A DNA stretch of 12,367 bases, taken from positions 1 to 12,367 of the forward strand of contig DIVE01000129.1 of NCBI GenBank assembly GCA_002423265.1. Reading direction: 5' to 3'. The stretch's first letter is position 1, and the number at the start of each line of letters is the position of its first letter. This stretch comes from Methylophilaceae bacterium UBA6140. GTDB taxonomy: Bacteria > Pseudomonadota > Gammaproteobacteria > Burkholderiales > Methylophilaceae. The notes beneath the pieces are model-generated. The model worked only from the letters and a program-made list of their open reading frames with translations, did no database searches and was not told the origin of the DNA. The position numbers were made by a program, and so were the translations under genes. Of this stretch, positions 1 through 6,930 are shown in pieces.

Positions 1-47
1 GGCTCAACATTCATTCAAATAACCCATCAATATAAGAAATCATTTTT

Positions 48-1832
48 ATGCGCACCCACTACTGCGGTCATCTGAACCGCGAACACATTGGCCAGACGGT
101 TACTCTTTGCGGTTGGGCTCATCGCCGCCGCGATCACGGCGGCGTGATTTTCATCGACCTGCGCGACCGCGAGGGCATGGCGCAAGTCGTCATCGACCCG
201 GATACGCCTGAAGCCTTTGCCATTGCAGAAACGGTTCGTAATGAGTTCGTGCTGAAGATCACCTGCAAGGTGCGTGCCCGCCCGGAGGGTACCGTCAATC
301 TCAATATTCCGACCGGTGAGGTGGAAATGCTGGCGAGTGAGATCGAGGTGTTGAATCCGTCACTGACGCCGCCTTTCATGCTGGATGACGACAATCTGAG
401 CGAAATGGTGCGCCTTGAGCACCGCTACATCGACCTGCGCCGCCCGGCCATGCAGAAGAACATGATGCTGCGCTACCGCGTTTCCAAGAACCTGCGCGAC
501 TATCTCGATACCGCCGGTTTCATCGAAGTCGAAACGCCGATGCTGACCCGCTCCACACCGGAAGGCGCGCGCGATTACCTGGTGCCGTCCCGTGTGCATC
601 ACGGCCAGTTCTTTGCGCTGCCGCAATCGCCGCAGTTGTTCAAGCAGTTGCTGATGGTGTCCGGTTTCGACCGCTACTTCCAGATCACCAAATGCTTCCG
701 CGACGAGGACTTGCGCGCGGACCGTCAGCCTGAATTCACCCAGGTCGATATCGAGACTTCCTTCCTCGGCGAAGATGAAATCATGAATATCGTCGAAGAG
801 ATGATCCGACGCATGTTCAAGAACGTGCAGGATGTTGATCTGCCGGCTGCATTCCCGCGCATGCCGTTCGCCGAGGCGATGAGCAAATACGGTTCCGACA
901 AGCCGGACATGCGTGTCACGCTGGAAATTACCGAACTGACCGACGTCATGAAGGATGTCGATTTCAAGGTATTCTCCGGTGCTGCCAATATGGCGAATGG
1001 TCGTGTTGCTGCCATTCGCGTGCCGAACGGTGCGGCGATTTCGCGCTCCGAAATCGATGCCTACACCGAGTTCGTCAAGATCTATGGCGCCAAGGGTCTG
1101 GCCTACATCAAGGTCAACGACATTACCAAGCTGAACGAGGAAGGCCTGCAAAGCCCGATCGTCAAGAACATCCATCAAGCCGCGCTACAGGCCATCATCG
1201 CCCGCACCGGCGCGCAGAATGGCGATATCGTCTTCTTCGGCGCCGACAAGGCCAAGGTAGTCAACGAGGCGCTCGGTGCCTTGCGTGCCAAGGTCGGCCA
1301 TGAAAAAGGCCACGTCGATGGCCGCGCATGGGCGCCGCTGTGGGTGGTGGATTTCCCCATGTTTGAACATGATGAAGAAGCCGACCGCTGGGTGGCGTTG
1401 CATCATCCGTTCACCGCACCGAAAGACGGCCATGAAGACTTGCTGGCGACCAATCCCGGCGCCTGCTTGTCCAAGGCCTACGACATGGTCATCAACGGCT
1501 GGGAAGTCGGCGGCGGTTCCGTCCGTATCCACAAGCAGGAAGTGCAGTCCAAGGTGTTCGACGCGCTGAAGATTTCCAGAGAAGAAGCGCAGGAAAAGTT
1601 CGGCTTCCTGCTCGAAGCCCTGCAATACGGCGCGCCTCCGCACGGCGGCCTGGCGTTCGGCCTGGATCGACTGGTGACGCTGATGGCCGGCGCAGAATCC
1701 ATCCGCGACGTGATTGCTTTCCCGAAAACACAGCGTGCACAGTGCCTGATGACGCATGCGCCGAGCGAAGTGGACGAAAAGCAGTTACGTGAGCTTCACA
1801 TCCGCGTCAGACAGCAAAATATCGCAGGCTAG
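48..1832 (+). CDS. aspS: Aspartyl-tRNA synthetase, bacterial type, probably non-discriminating
   Basis: Class II aminoacyl-tRNA synthetase that charges tRNA-Asp in the cytoplasm. The 594-residue length is normal for the bacterial type. Visible in order: an N-terminal OB-fold anticodon-binding domain (about 1-105), the aspartate/AMP site QSPQLFKQ (193-200), class II motif 2 around [18 protein letters not shown] (217-234), the bacterial GAD insertion (about 290-415), and motif 3 GLAFGLDRL (535-543). The anticodon-binding domain reads RRRDHGG with His30, and RPEGTVN with Gly81. These match the His/Gly pair of non-discriminating enzymes such as that of Pseudomonas aeruginosa; E. coli has Leu and a Lys-containing segment there. 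If so, it also makes Asp-tRNA-Asn for conversion by GatCAB. Only 47 nt of upstream sequence are present, with no strong ribosome-binding site. The next ATG is 6 nt past the stop. Confidence 0.98.
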   Translation: MRTHYCGHLNREHIGQTVTLCGWAHRRRDHGGVIFIDLRDREGMAQVVIDPDTPEAFAIAETVRNEFVLKITCKVRARPEGTVNLNIPTGEVEMLASEIEVLNPSLTPPFMLDDDNLSEMVRLEHRYIDLRRPAMQKNMMLRYRVSKNLRDYLDTAGFIEVETPMLTRSTPEGARDYLVPSRVHHGQFFALPQSPQLFKQLLMVSGFDRYFQITKCFRDEDLRADRQPEFTQVDIETSFLGEDEIMNIVEEMIRRMFKNVQDVDLPAAFPRMPFAEAMSKYGSDKPDMRVTLEITELTDVMKDVDFKVFSGAANMANGRVAAIRVPNGAAISRSEIDAYTEFVKIYGAKGLAYIKVNDITKLNEEGLQSPIVKNIHQAALQAIIARTGAQNGDIVFFGADKAKVVNEALGALRAKVGHEKGHVDGRAWAPLWVVDFPMFEHDEEADRWVALHHPFTAPKDGHEDLLATNPGACLSKAYDMVINGWEVGGGSVRIHKQEVQSKVFDALKISREEAQEKFGFLLEALQYGAPPHGGLAFGLDRLVTLMAGAESIRDVIAFPKTQRAQCLMTHAPSEVDEKQLRELHIRVRQQNIAG

Positions 1833-1838
1833 ACGAAC

Positions 1839-2081
1839 ATGCCAACGATTCTGAGAATAGGCGCATATCGCTTTTTCTTTTATGCTAACGAAGGCTCAGA
1901 ACCGTTACACATTCATGTGCAGTCTGCACGTAGTTTAGCCAAATTCTGGTTGTCTCCGGTGTTGCTGGCAAGTAGCACCGGATTCTCGGCCAAGGAGCTT
2001 AGCAAGTTGCACGGCATCGTTCGTGAGCGCGAACAATTTTTCAAGGAGGCTTGGAATGAGTTCTTTAATCCTGCACGCTGA
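1839..2081 (+). CDS. DUF4160 family small protein
   Basis: An 80-residue protein of the DUF4160 family, whose biochemical role is unknown to me. It shows the family landmarks: N-terminal MPTILRIGAYRFFFY, then NEGSEPLHIHV with His24 and His26, AKFWL (34-38), GFSAKEL (48-54) and a C-terminal EAWNEFF (70-76). The length is typical, so it looks intact. The start lies 6 nt after the aspS stop with no good Shine-Dalgarno sequence, so expression probably depends on read-through from aspS. Its 3' end overlaps the following DUF2442 gene by 26 nt in another frame. DUF4160 and DUF2442 genes are commonly found as a tandem pair on accessory DNA. A toxin-antitoxin-like role is possible from this layout, but that is inference only. 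Confidence 0.88.
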   Translation: MPTILRIGAYRFFFYANEGSEPLHIHVQSARSLAKFWLSPVLLASSTGFSAKELSKLHGIVREREQFFKEAWNEFFNPAR

Positions 2082-2316
2082 GCCTTTGGCACAGGCTGTT
2101 ACGTTGACCAATGCCGAATTGGTCGTCACTCTGGTGGATGGGCGTGTTCTCTCAACCCCCTTGGTCTGGTTCCCACGATTGTTGAATGCCTCAACCGATG
2201 CGCGTCAGCATTTTGAATTGCTTGGCAATGGTGAAGGCATTCACTGGCCGGATGTCGATGAAGATATCAGTGTGGCTGGCTTGCTTGCAGGAAATCCATC
2301 GGTTGAGTATCGGTAA
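2056..2316 (+). CDS. DUF2442 family small protein
   Basis: An 86-residue DUF2442 protein, partner of the DUF4160 gene it overlaps. Family features are GRVLSTPLVWFPRLLNAS (29-46) and GIHWPDVDEDISVAGLL (61-77), ending PSVEYR. The frame is open from an ATG at 2023, but I place the start at 2056: AAGGAGG (2043-2049) sits 6 nt upstream of it, and the protein then begins at the usual point for the family (MSSLILHAEPLA). The extra 11 residues from the upstream ATG do not look like the family. Function is unknown. It is encoded inside the 3' end of its neighbour, which implies translational coupling. A hairpin with a T-run follows the stop directly. Confidence 0.88.
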   Translation: MSSLILHAEPLAQAVTLTNAELVVTLVDGRVLSTPLVWFPRLLNASTDARQHFELLGNGEGIHWPDVDEDISVAGLLAGNPSVEYR

Positions 2317-2363
2317 AATGAATTCGCTTGTGCCTTGCCAGCGCGGCGCGAATTTCATTTTTT
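2315..2363 (+). terminator. Likely intrinsic terminator after the DUF4160/DUF2442 pair
   Basis: AAAATGAATTCGC (2315-2327) is the reverse complement of GCGAATTTCATTTT (2348-2361) apart from one bulged base. The loop is about 20 nt and itself GC-rich, and a run of six T (2358-2363) ends the element. The position, overlapping the DUF2442 stop, fits the end of a transcript. The stem is AT-rich, so its efficiency is uncertain. Confidence 0.5.
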
Positions 2364-2370
2364 AAGTTTT

Positions 2371-2398
2371 GTAGGGTGGGTAACTAGTTACCCACGCG
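2371..2398. repeat. REP-like palindrome headed by GTAG
   Basis: GTAG (2371-2374) is followed one base later by the perfect 20-bp palindrome GTGGGTAACTAGTTACCCAC (2376-2395) and then GCG. A GTAG tetranucleotide followed by a palindrome is the layout of REP sequences mobilised by REP-associated tyrosine transposases (RAYTs), and the GGGTGGGTAAC...GTTACCCACGC type recurs in many proteobacterial intergenic regions. No transposase lies nearby. It sits between the DUF2442 gene and the decayed antitoxin gene. Confidence 0.65.
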
Positions 2399-2408
2399 GC
2401 AATAAAGC

Positions 2409-2415
2409 AAAGGAG
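2409..2415 (+). promoter_or_regulatory. Ribosome-binding site of the decayed antitoxin gene
   Basis: AAAGGAG lies 8 nt before the ATG at 2424. It marks the original start of the now frameshifted antitoxin gene and indicates that the gene was once translated. Confidence 0.6.
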
Positions 2416-2423
2416 CACTCTGT

Positions 2424-2637
2424 ATGAACACAGCTACTAAAGCCATTGTTGAGCAAGCGGCCAAGCTCTCCGCCAATGAAAAAATCGAGTTGATTGATTT
2501 TGCTGGCTACTCTAGATAAGCCTGATGCTGAAATCGATACCCTGTGGGCTGCAGAAGCAGAAAGCCGATTGTCTGCATATCAAAAAGGTGAATTGCAGGC
2601 GCTGGATTTGAATCAGGTATTAGCTAAATACCGTTAA
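2424..2637 (+). pseudogene. Frameshifted antitoxin gene (TIGR02574-type addiction module component)
   Basis: From the ATG the frame reads MNTATKAIVEQAAKLSANEKIELID and then meets a stop at 2517-2519 after 31 codons. In another frame the sequence continues as LLATLDKPDAEIDTLWAAEAESRLSAYQKGELQ... and ends NQVLAKYR at a stop at 2635-2637. Joined, the two halves give about 71 residues and match the TIGR02574 family, the antitoxin partner of RelE/ParE-type toxins, including the LDxPDxEID...W...EAExRLxAYxxGE and C-terminal LAKYR signatures. The frame changes around TTTT at 2498-2501. Removing one base, or adding two (which fits the family spacing better), restores it. A good ribosome-binding site is retained. 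A sequencing error or programmed frameshift cannot be excluded, but the toxin relic next to it favours true decay. Confidence 0.8.
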
Positions 2638-2712
2638 TGCAGATCAGATTTTTACAGCCCGCCCAGAAAGCCGGAATATTGGCAAAGCTTGCAAGCAAGG
2701 TTTGATAAGTAA
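2637..2712 (+). pseudogene. Remnant of a RelE/ParE-type toxin gene, internally deleted
   Basis: An ATG at 2637 overlaps the antitoxin stop (TAATG), the usual coupling in such modules. It encodes MQIRFLQPAQ, the typical first residues of ParE-type toxins, and stops after 22 codons at 2703-2705. In another frame, codons from about 2662 read PRKPEYWQSLQARFDK and stop at 2710-2712. This resembles the extreme C-terminus of the same toxin family, which often ends in (H)xRRxPxYWxxR. The two ends are therefore nearly joined, and the central 60-80 residues of a normal 90-100-residue toxin are missing. The product would be non-functional. Confidence 0.6.
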
Positions 2713-2726
2713 CCTGGACTAGATTA

Positions 2727-3254
2727 ATGACCATTAAATCCCTCATCCGTACCGTCCCGCATTACCCCAGACATGGGGTGCAGTTCCGCGACATTACAAC
2801 ACTGCTGAAGGACCCGCTCGGTCTCAAGGTGACGGTGGATGAGTTGTACAGCCGTTATGAGAACCAGAAAATCGACAAGGTGGTCGGCGTAGAGTCGCGC
2901 GGTTTCCTGATTGGCACGCCACTGGCTTACAAGCTGGGTGTGGGTTTTGTGCCGGTGCGCAAGCAGGGCAAGCTGCCGGCGGAAACGGTAGGCCATGATT
3001 ACGAACTGGAATACGGCAGTGACCGGGTTGAAATTCATACGGATGCGATTGAAAAGGGCGAGCGCATATTGCTGGTGGATGACCTGATTGCCACCGGTGG
3101 TACAGCGATTGCCACGGCAGCATTGATCGAGAAACTGGGCGGTGAAATCGTCGAGTGTGCCTTCATCATCGATCTGATCAGTCTTGGTGGGCGCGACCGT
3201 CTGGCAAAAAAGGGTTACAGCATCTTTGCCTTGTGTGAATTCGAGGGTGATTAG
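2727..3254 (+). CDS. apt: Adenine phosphoribosyltransferase
   Basis: Purine salvage enzyme of the cytoplasm, converting adenine and PRPP to AMP and pyrophosphate. The 175 residues are close to the usual 170-185. Seen in the sequence: HYPRHGVQFRDITTLL (12-27), the conserved GVESRGF segment (54-60), the flexible-loop motif VPVRKQGKLP (75-84), and the PRPP-binding motif ILLVDDLIATGGTA (114-127). The C-terminus is intact. The ATG follows the toxin relic by 14 nt with no strong ribosome-binding site (only GGA at 2716-2718), and no in-frame earlier start adds family-like residues. Its TAG stop shares one base with the GTG start of nudB (TAGTG), so the two genes are almost certainly co-translated. 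I see no obvious promoter; weak candidates fall within the toxin relic. Confidence 0.97.
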   Translation: MTIKSLIRTVPHYPRHGVQFRDITTLLKDPLGLKVTVDELYSRYENQKIDKVVGVESRGFLIGTPLAYKLGVGFVPVRKQGKLPAETVGHDYELEYGSDRVEIHTDAIEKGERILLVDDLIATGGTAIATAALIEKLGGEIVECAFIIDLISLGGRDRLAKKGYSIFALCEFEGD

Positions 3255-3703
3255 TGGGGTATAAAGTTCCCGTTTCTGCCTTGGTACTCATCCACACAGC
3301 GGATTTGCAGGTGTTGTTATTGGAACGTGCCGATAAAGCCGGTTTTTGGCAATCGGTGACCGGCAGTATCGAGGATGGTGAGACGCCTTACGATGCCGCT
3401 ATCCGCGAAGTGCGTGAGGAAACCGGCATTATCGCGACGGATTACAATTTTTATGACATGCATGCCTCGAACGTGTATGAGATCTATGAGCACTGGCGCT
3501 ATCGTTATGCGCCGGGTGTGACGCACAATACGGAACATCTGTTCGGGCTTGAATTACCGGCGCCGCTGCCTGTCCAACTCGCAGCGGATGAACATCTGAA
3601 CTATGAGTGGCTGGATTGGCGCGAGGCGGCGAAGAAAGTATTTTCCTGGACCAATGTCGATGCGCTCCAGCGACTGGGCGAGCGGCACGGTTTGGTTTTA
3701 TAA
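3254..3703 (+). CDS. nudB: Dihydroneopterin triphosphate diphosphatase (Nudix)
   Basis: A 149-residue Nudix hydrolase. The family member NudB removes pyrophosphate from dihydroneopterin triphosphate, an early step in folate synthesis. A perfect Nudix box G-x5-E-x7-REVxEExGI spans residues 37-59 (Gly37, Glu43, Arg51, Glu52, Glu55, Glu56, Gly58). The following tract WRYRYAPGVTHNTEHLFGLELP is characteristic of NudB rather than of other Nudix enzymes. The start is GTG, overlapping the apt stop by one base, with GAGGGTGA (3243-3250) as ribosome-binding site. In many proteobacteria nudB lies directly after aspS; here apt and accessory DNA separate them. The assignment rests on NudB-like length, motif context and proximity to aspS. 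Confidence 0.93.
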   Translation: MGYKVPVSALVLIHTADLQVLLLERADKAGFWQSVTGSIEDGETPYDAAIREVREETGIIATDYNFYDMHASNVYEIYEHWRYRYAPGVTHNTEHLFGLELPAPLPVQLAADEHLNYEWLDWREAAKKVFSWTNVDALQRLGERHGLVL

Positions 3704-3712
3704 GATTCAATC

Positions 3713-3812
3713 AGCCGCAGATGGTCGCTGATACACGCGGATAAAATCATGATTTGTGGTTTGTTGGATGATTAAGATTTTGATCTGCGTTCATCGGCGT
3801 GCATCTGCGGCC
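3713..3812. repeat. Palindromic repeat built from 10-nt units, nudB-nadA spacer
   Basis: GCCGCAGATG (3714-3723) and CATCTGCGGC (3802-3811) form a perfect 10-bp outer stem. The arms continue imperfectly inwards, with 23 of the first 29 positions complementary. Each arm consists of three tandem 10-nt units of pattern GCnGATnnnn: arm 1 at 3717-3746 and, on the - strand, arm 2 at 3808-3779. An AT-rich centre of about 32 nt separates them. It fills nearly all of the nudB-nadA gap and has no coding frame. It looks like a dispersed non-autonomous repeat, though a transcribed hairpin role is also possible. Confidence 0.7.
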
Positions 3813-3836
3813 AACCTGATTTCAAGATAGAAAAAT

Positions 3837-4934
3837 ATGCAAACAGCGACCATCAAATTTGAGCGTTTTCAGGCTACCAAGGCAGACGAGCTGCAGGAAC
3901 GCATCATTGCGGCCAAGGCCAGGCTCGGCAAGCGACTGGTGATACTCGGCCACCATTACCAGCAGGAAAGCGTCTATCGTCACGCCGATTACACTGGCGA
4001 TTCGCTCAAGCTCTCGCGTTACGCGGGGGAGACGGATGCCGAGTTCATCGTTTTTCTCGGCGTGCATTTCATGGCCGAAGTGGCCGATATCCTGTCCCGT
4101 CCGGACCAGGTATCCATCCTGCCCGATCTCGCTGCAGGCTGCTCGATGGCCGATATGGCGAATCTGGCCAAGGTTGAGCGTTCGCGGCGCGAGCTTTCCA
4201 AGGTGCTGGATTTCGATGCGACCATCACCCCGGTGACTTACATCAACTCTGCTGCGGATTTGAAGGCTTTTTGCGGCGAGCACGGCGGCATCGTCTGCAC
4301 CTCGACCAATGCGCCGAAAATCATCGAATGGGCGTTCGCCCAGCGCGAAAAAGTGCTGTTCTTTCCCGACCAGAATCTAGGCCGCTGGAGTGGCTACAAG
4401 ATGGGTATCCCGCTGGCACAGATGCCGGTGTGGGACCCGGATCAGCCGATGGGCGGGCTGACCGAGGAGCAGATCAGGAACGCGAAGATTCTGTTGTGGA
4501 AAGGCCACTGTGCGGTGCATCAAATGTTCCGCGAGCAGAACATCACGCGCTTCCGCGCCGAACATCCGGACGGCCTCGTTATCTCGCACCCGGAATCGCC
4601 GTTCGAGGTCTGTCTCAACTCCGATTATGTCGGCTCCACCGAATATATTCTGAAAACGGTTTCCGAAGCGCCGGCGGGCACGAAATGGCTGGTCGGCACC
4701 GAACTCAATCTGGTCAACCGTCTTGCTGAAAAAATGAAGCCTGAAGGCAAGCTGGTGCAGTTCATGTCGCACGTGATCTGTGAATGCTCGACCATGGCGC
4801 GTATCGACCCGCAGCATCTGGCATGGACGCTGGAGAATCTGGTCGAAGGCAATGTGGTCAACCAGATCAAGGTGCCTGAGGCCGAGGCCGAACTCGCCAG
4901 GCTGACACTGGATCGTATGCTGGCTGCATCGTAA
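3837..4934 (+). CDS. nadA: Quinolinate synthase A
   Basis: Iron-sulfur enzyme of de novo NAD synthesis. It condenses iminoaspartate (from NadB) with dihydroxyacetone phosphate to give quinolinate. The 365-residue length is normal for the long bacterial form. Seen: LGHHYQQESVYRHADYTGDS (37-56) containing the substrate-binding His39-His40-Tyr41; PDLAAGCSMADM (96-107) with Cys102; CTSTNA (154-159); WKGHCAVHQMF (221-231) with Cys225; and HVICECSTM (312-320) with Cys315/Cys317. Cys102, Cys225 and one of Cys315/317 are the expected ligands of the [4Fe-4S] cluster. Neither nadB nor nadC is in the window. The ribosome-binding site is weak (AAGATAG, 3824-3830). The downstream gene begins 17 nt after the stop, suggesting co-transcription. 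Confidence 0.96.
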   Translation: MQTATIKFERFQATKADELQERIIAAKARLGKRLVILGHHYQQESVYRHADYTGDSLKLSRYAGETDAEFIVFLGVHFMAEVADILSRPDQVSILPDLAAGCSMADMANLAKVERSRRELSKVLDFDATITPVTYINSAADLKAFCGEHGGIVCTSTNAPKIIEWAFAQREKVLFFPDQNLGRWSGYKMGIPLAQMPVWDPDQPMGGLTEEQIRNAKILLWKGHCAVHQMFREQNITRFRAEHPDGLVISHPESPFEVCLNSDYVGSTEYILKTVSEAPAGTKWLVGTELNLVNRLAEKMKPEGKLVQFMSHVICECSTMARIDPQHLAWTLENLVEGNVVNQIKVPEAEAELARLTLDRMLAAS

Positions 4935-4951
4935 GTCAAAGCCCGGACGGC

Positions 4952-5704
4952 ATGCACAACACCCTGCGTATTGCCACTTTCAACATCCACAAGGGTGTGA
5001 CCAGTTTTAACGCCCGTTTTGCGCTACACGACCAGCGTGAGCTGATCCGCCAGCTGCATGCCGATGTCGTTTTTCTGCAGGAAGTGCAGGATCTGCATAT
5101 CAAGCGCAGCCGCCGTTTCAACCAGTGGCCGACGGAAGGTCAGACCGAGTTTCTGGCGGATGCGGTCTGGTCGGATTATGCCTACGGCAAGAATTCGGTC
5201 TACCCGGCGGGTCACCACGGCAATGCCTTGCTCTCCAAGTTTCCTATCATCAAGACCGAGAACCTCGATATCTCCGCCCACGCTGCTGAACAGCGCGGCA
5301 TGTTGCATTGCGAGATCGCCGTGCGCGAATGGGCGCAGCCGCTGCATTGCATTTGCGTGCATCTTGGCCTTTTTGCAGGCTGGCGCCGCAAGCAGATTCA
5401 TCTCCTGCGTGAACGGATTGACGCGGAAGTGCCGCCCGATGCACCCTTGATCGTGGCCGGTGACTTCAACGACTGGGGTATGAGCGCAGGCCGGACGCTG
5501 ACCGCCGGTTTGCATTTGCGTGAAGTTTTCGAGCACCACGAAGGAAAATCGGCGCGCAGTTTTCCTTCCGTACTGCCTTTATTCCGCCTTGATCGCATTT
5601 ATGTCCGCGGCTTCCAGGTGCAGCACGTGCAGGTGCATTCCGGCCCGCAGTTCGCCAAGGTTTCCGATCACGCGGCACTGAGTGCGACACTGGTCAGAAA
5701 ATGA
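4952..5704 (+). CDS. Endonuclease/exonuclease/phosphatase-fold protein, YbhP-like
   Basis: A 250-residue member of the EEP (DNase I-like) superfamily of metal-dependent phosphodiesterases. Catalytic motifs are in order: ATFNIHKG (8-15, Asn11), FLQEVQ (41-46, Glu44), HHGNALLSKFPI (88-99), CVHLGLF (135-141, His137), VAGDFNDW (168-175, Asp171 and Asn173), RLDRIYV (212-218, Asp214) and VSDHAAL (237-243, Asp239-His240). All key residues are present, so the protein is probably active, but its substrate is unknown. In E. coli the homologue ybhP also lies directly beside clsB. Here the stop overlaps the clsB ATG by 4 nt (ATGA), so the two are translationally coupled; a role in phospholipid metabolism is a reasonable inference. 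No signal peptide is seen. Confidence 0.9.
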   Translation: MHNTLRIATFNIHKGVTSFNARFALHDQRELIRQLHADVVFLQEVQDLHIKRSRRFNQWPTEGQTEFLADAVWSDYAYGKNSVYPAGHHGNALLSKFPIIKTENLDISAHAAEQRGMLHCEIAVREWAQPLHCICVHLGLFAGWRRKQIHLLRERIDAEVPPDAPLIVAGDFNDWGMSAGRTLTAGLHLREVFEHHEGKSARSFPSVLPLFRLDRIYVRGFQVQHVQVHSGPQFAKVSDHAALSATLVRK

Positions 5705-6852
5705 TTCATTTCACTTCCTCAAATCACATACAGTTGCTGAAAAACGGTCTGGAGTATTTTCCTGAACTGGAGCGCGCGATCGATCACGCACGGCATGAAA
5801 TCTATCTGCAGACCTATATCTATGAAGCTGACCAAACTGGTTTGAGAATAGGCAATGCGCTGAAACGTGCCGCCGGACGAGGGGTTGCTGTACATCTCCT
5901 GCTGGACGGCTTCGGCAGCAAGGATTTGACGAAAGCCTATGTGCAAGCGTTGGAAGATGCGGGCGTTGATGTCATGTTCTATCGCCCCAAGATTTCGCCG
6001 TGGACTTTCAAGCGCAGCCGTCTGCGGCGCCTGCACCGCAAGCTGGTGGTGATAGACGGACTGTTGGCTTTCATCGGCGGCATCAACATCATCGACGATT
6101 ACAACGTGCCGAACAACGATCCGCCGCGCGTCGACTATGCCGTGTCAGTGCGCGGTGAATTGTTGCCGCAGATTCGCGCCAGCGTACGCAGTCTTTGGCG
6201 GCGCATTGCCTGGTCGCATTTGCGCCGCGTTGAAGTCAACGCCATGCCAGCCATCAAGCAATATGCGGTCGGCAGCATGCGGGCCGCTTATGTCGTCCGC
6301 GACAATCTGTTGCATCGGCACGATATCGAGCAGGCCTATCTGAAAGCGATTAACGGTGCAAAGTCGGAAATTCTCATTGCCAATGCCTATTTCGTTCCCG
6401 GCAAGAGTTTCCGGCGGGCTCTGGTCATGGCCGCAAGGCGCGGGGTTAGCGTCAGATTGCTGTTGCAGGGCAAAAAAGAGTATCTGCTGATGTTCGCCAC
6501 GCATGCCTTTTATTCGGAGTTTCTCGCTGAAGGCATCCAGATCTACGAGTATCGCAAGAGTTTCATGCACAGCAAGGTGGCTGTGATCGATCACGAGTGG
6601 GCTACGGTCGGCTCATCCAATATCGATGCTTTCAGCCTTTTTCTCGCGCGCGAAGCCAATATCGTCATCGTCGACCGGCCGTTTGCCGAGAATCTGCAAG
6701 CCGATATCGAGCAGTCGATTGCTGACGGCGCCGTCCAGATCGTTGCCGATAGCTGGGCGCGTGGCAATTATTTGAAACGATTTTTTTCCTGGTGGGTCTA
6801 CTTGCTGGTCCGCATGGTGACCGGTCTGGTGATACAGCCCGACCGCCATTGA
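5701..6852 (+). CDS. clsB: Cardiolipin synthase B (phospholipase D superfamily)
   Basis: A 383-residue protein with two phospholipase D catalytic motifs of the HxKxxxxD type: HRKLVVID at 112-119 and HSKVAVID at 290-297. The second is followed by VGSSNIDAFS (303-312). Family members join phosphatidylglycerol (with phosphatidylethanolamine for the E. coli ClsC type) to make cardiolipin at the inner membrane. There is no N-terminal transmembrane pair, unlike ClsA, which together with length and the YbhP-like neighbour points to ClsB. The C-terminus (358-378, LKRFFSWWVYLLVRMVTGLV) is hydrophobic and amphipathic and probably associates with the membrane. The start overlaps the upstream stop by 4 nt. 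No terminator is evident before the tRNA promoter. Confidence 0.93.
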   Translation: MIHFTSSNHIQLLKNGLEYFPELERAIDHARHEIYLQTYIYEADQTGLRIGNALKRAAGRGVAVHLLLDGFGSKDLTKAYVQALEDAGVDVMFYRPKISPWTFKRSRLRRLHRKLVVIDGLLAFIGGINIIDDYNVPNNDPPRVDYAVSVRGELLPQIRASVRSLWRRIAWSHLRRVEVNAMPAIKQYAVGSMRAAYVVRDNLLHRHDIEQAYLKAINGAKSEILIANAYFVPGKSFRRALVMAARRGVSVRLLLQGKKEYLLMFATHAFYSEFLAEGIQIYEYRKSFMHSKVAVIDHEWATVGSSNIDAFSLFLAREANIVIVDRPFAENLQADIEQSIADGAVQIVADSWARGNYLKRFFSWWVYLLVRMVTGLVIQPDRH

Positions 6853-6880
6853 AGCCGCAGGAAGCCGGACATCGCGTGGT

Positions 6881-6909
6881 TTGCCGCATTGGCTGCAAGA
6901 ACTTATAAT
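6881..6909 (+). promoter_or_regulatory. sigma70-type promoter of the threonine tRNA gene
   Basis: TTGCCG (6881-6886) and a perfect TATAAT (6904-6909) are separated by 17 nt. The bases after the -10 box (CACGCGG, 6910-6916) are GC-rich, like the discriminator of stable-RNA promoters under stringent control. The mature tRNA begins 22 nt after the -10 box. Confidence 0.8.
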
Positions 6910-6930
6910 CACGCGGTTATCGAGATCGGC

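Noticed and set aside
360..1178. 272-codon - strand frame within aspS
   Set aside because: Shadow of aspS codon structure; no family resemblance, no ribosome-binding site, and the other strand is clearly coding.
2023..2055. Upstream ATG for the DUF2442 gene
   Set aside because: No ribosome-binding site and the 11 added residues are unlike the family; AAGGAGG is placed for the ATG at 2056.
2679..2708. Promoter for apt inside the toxin relic (TTGGCA with TTGATA/TGATAA)
   Set aside because: The -10 candidate is poor at any allowed spacing; not enough to report as a feature.
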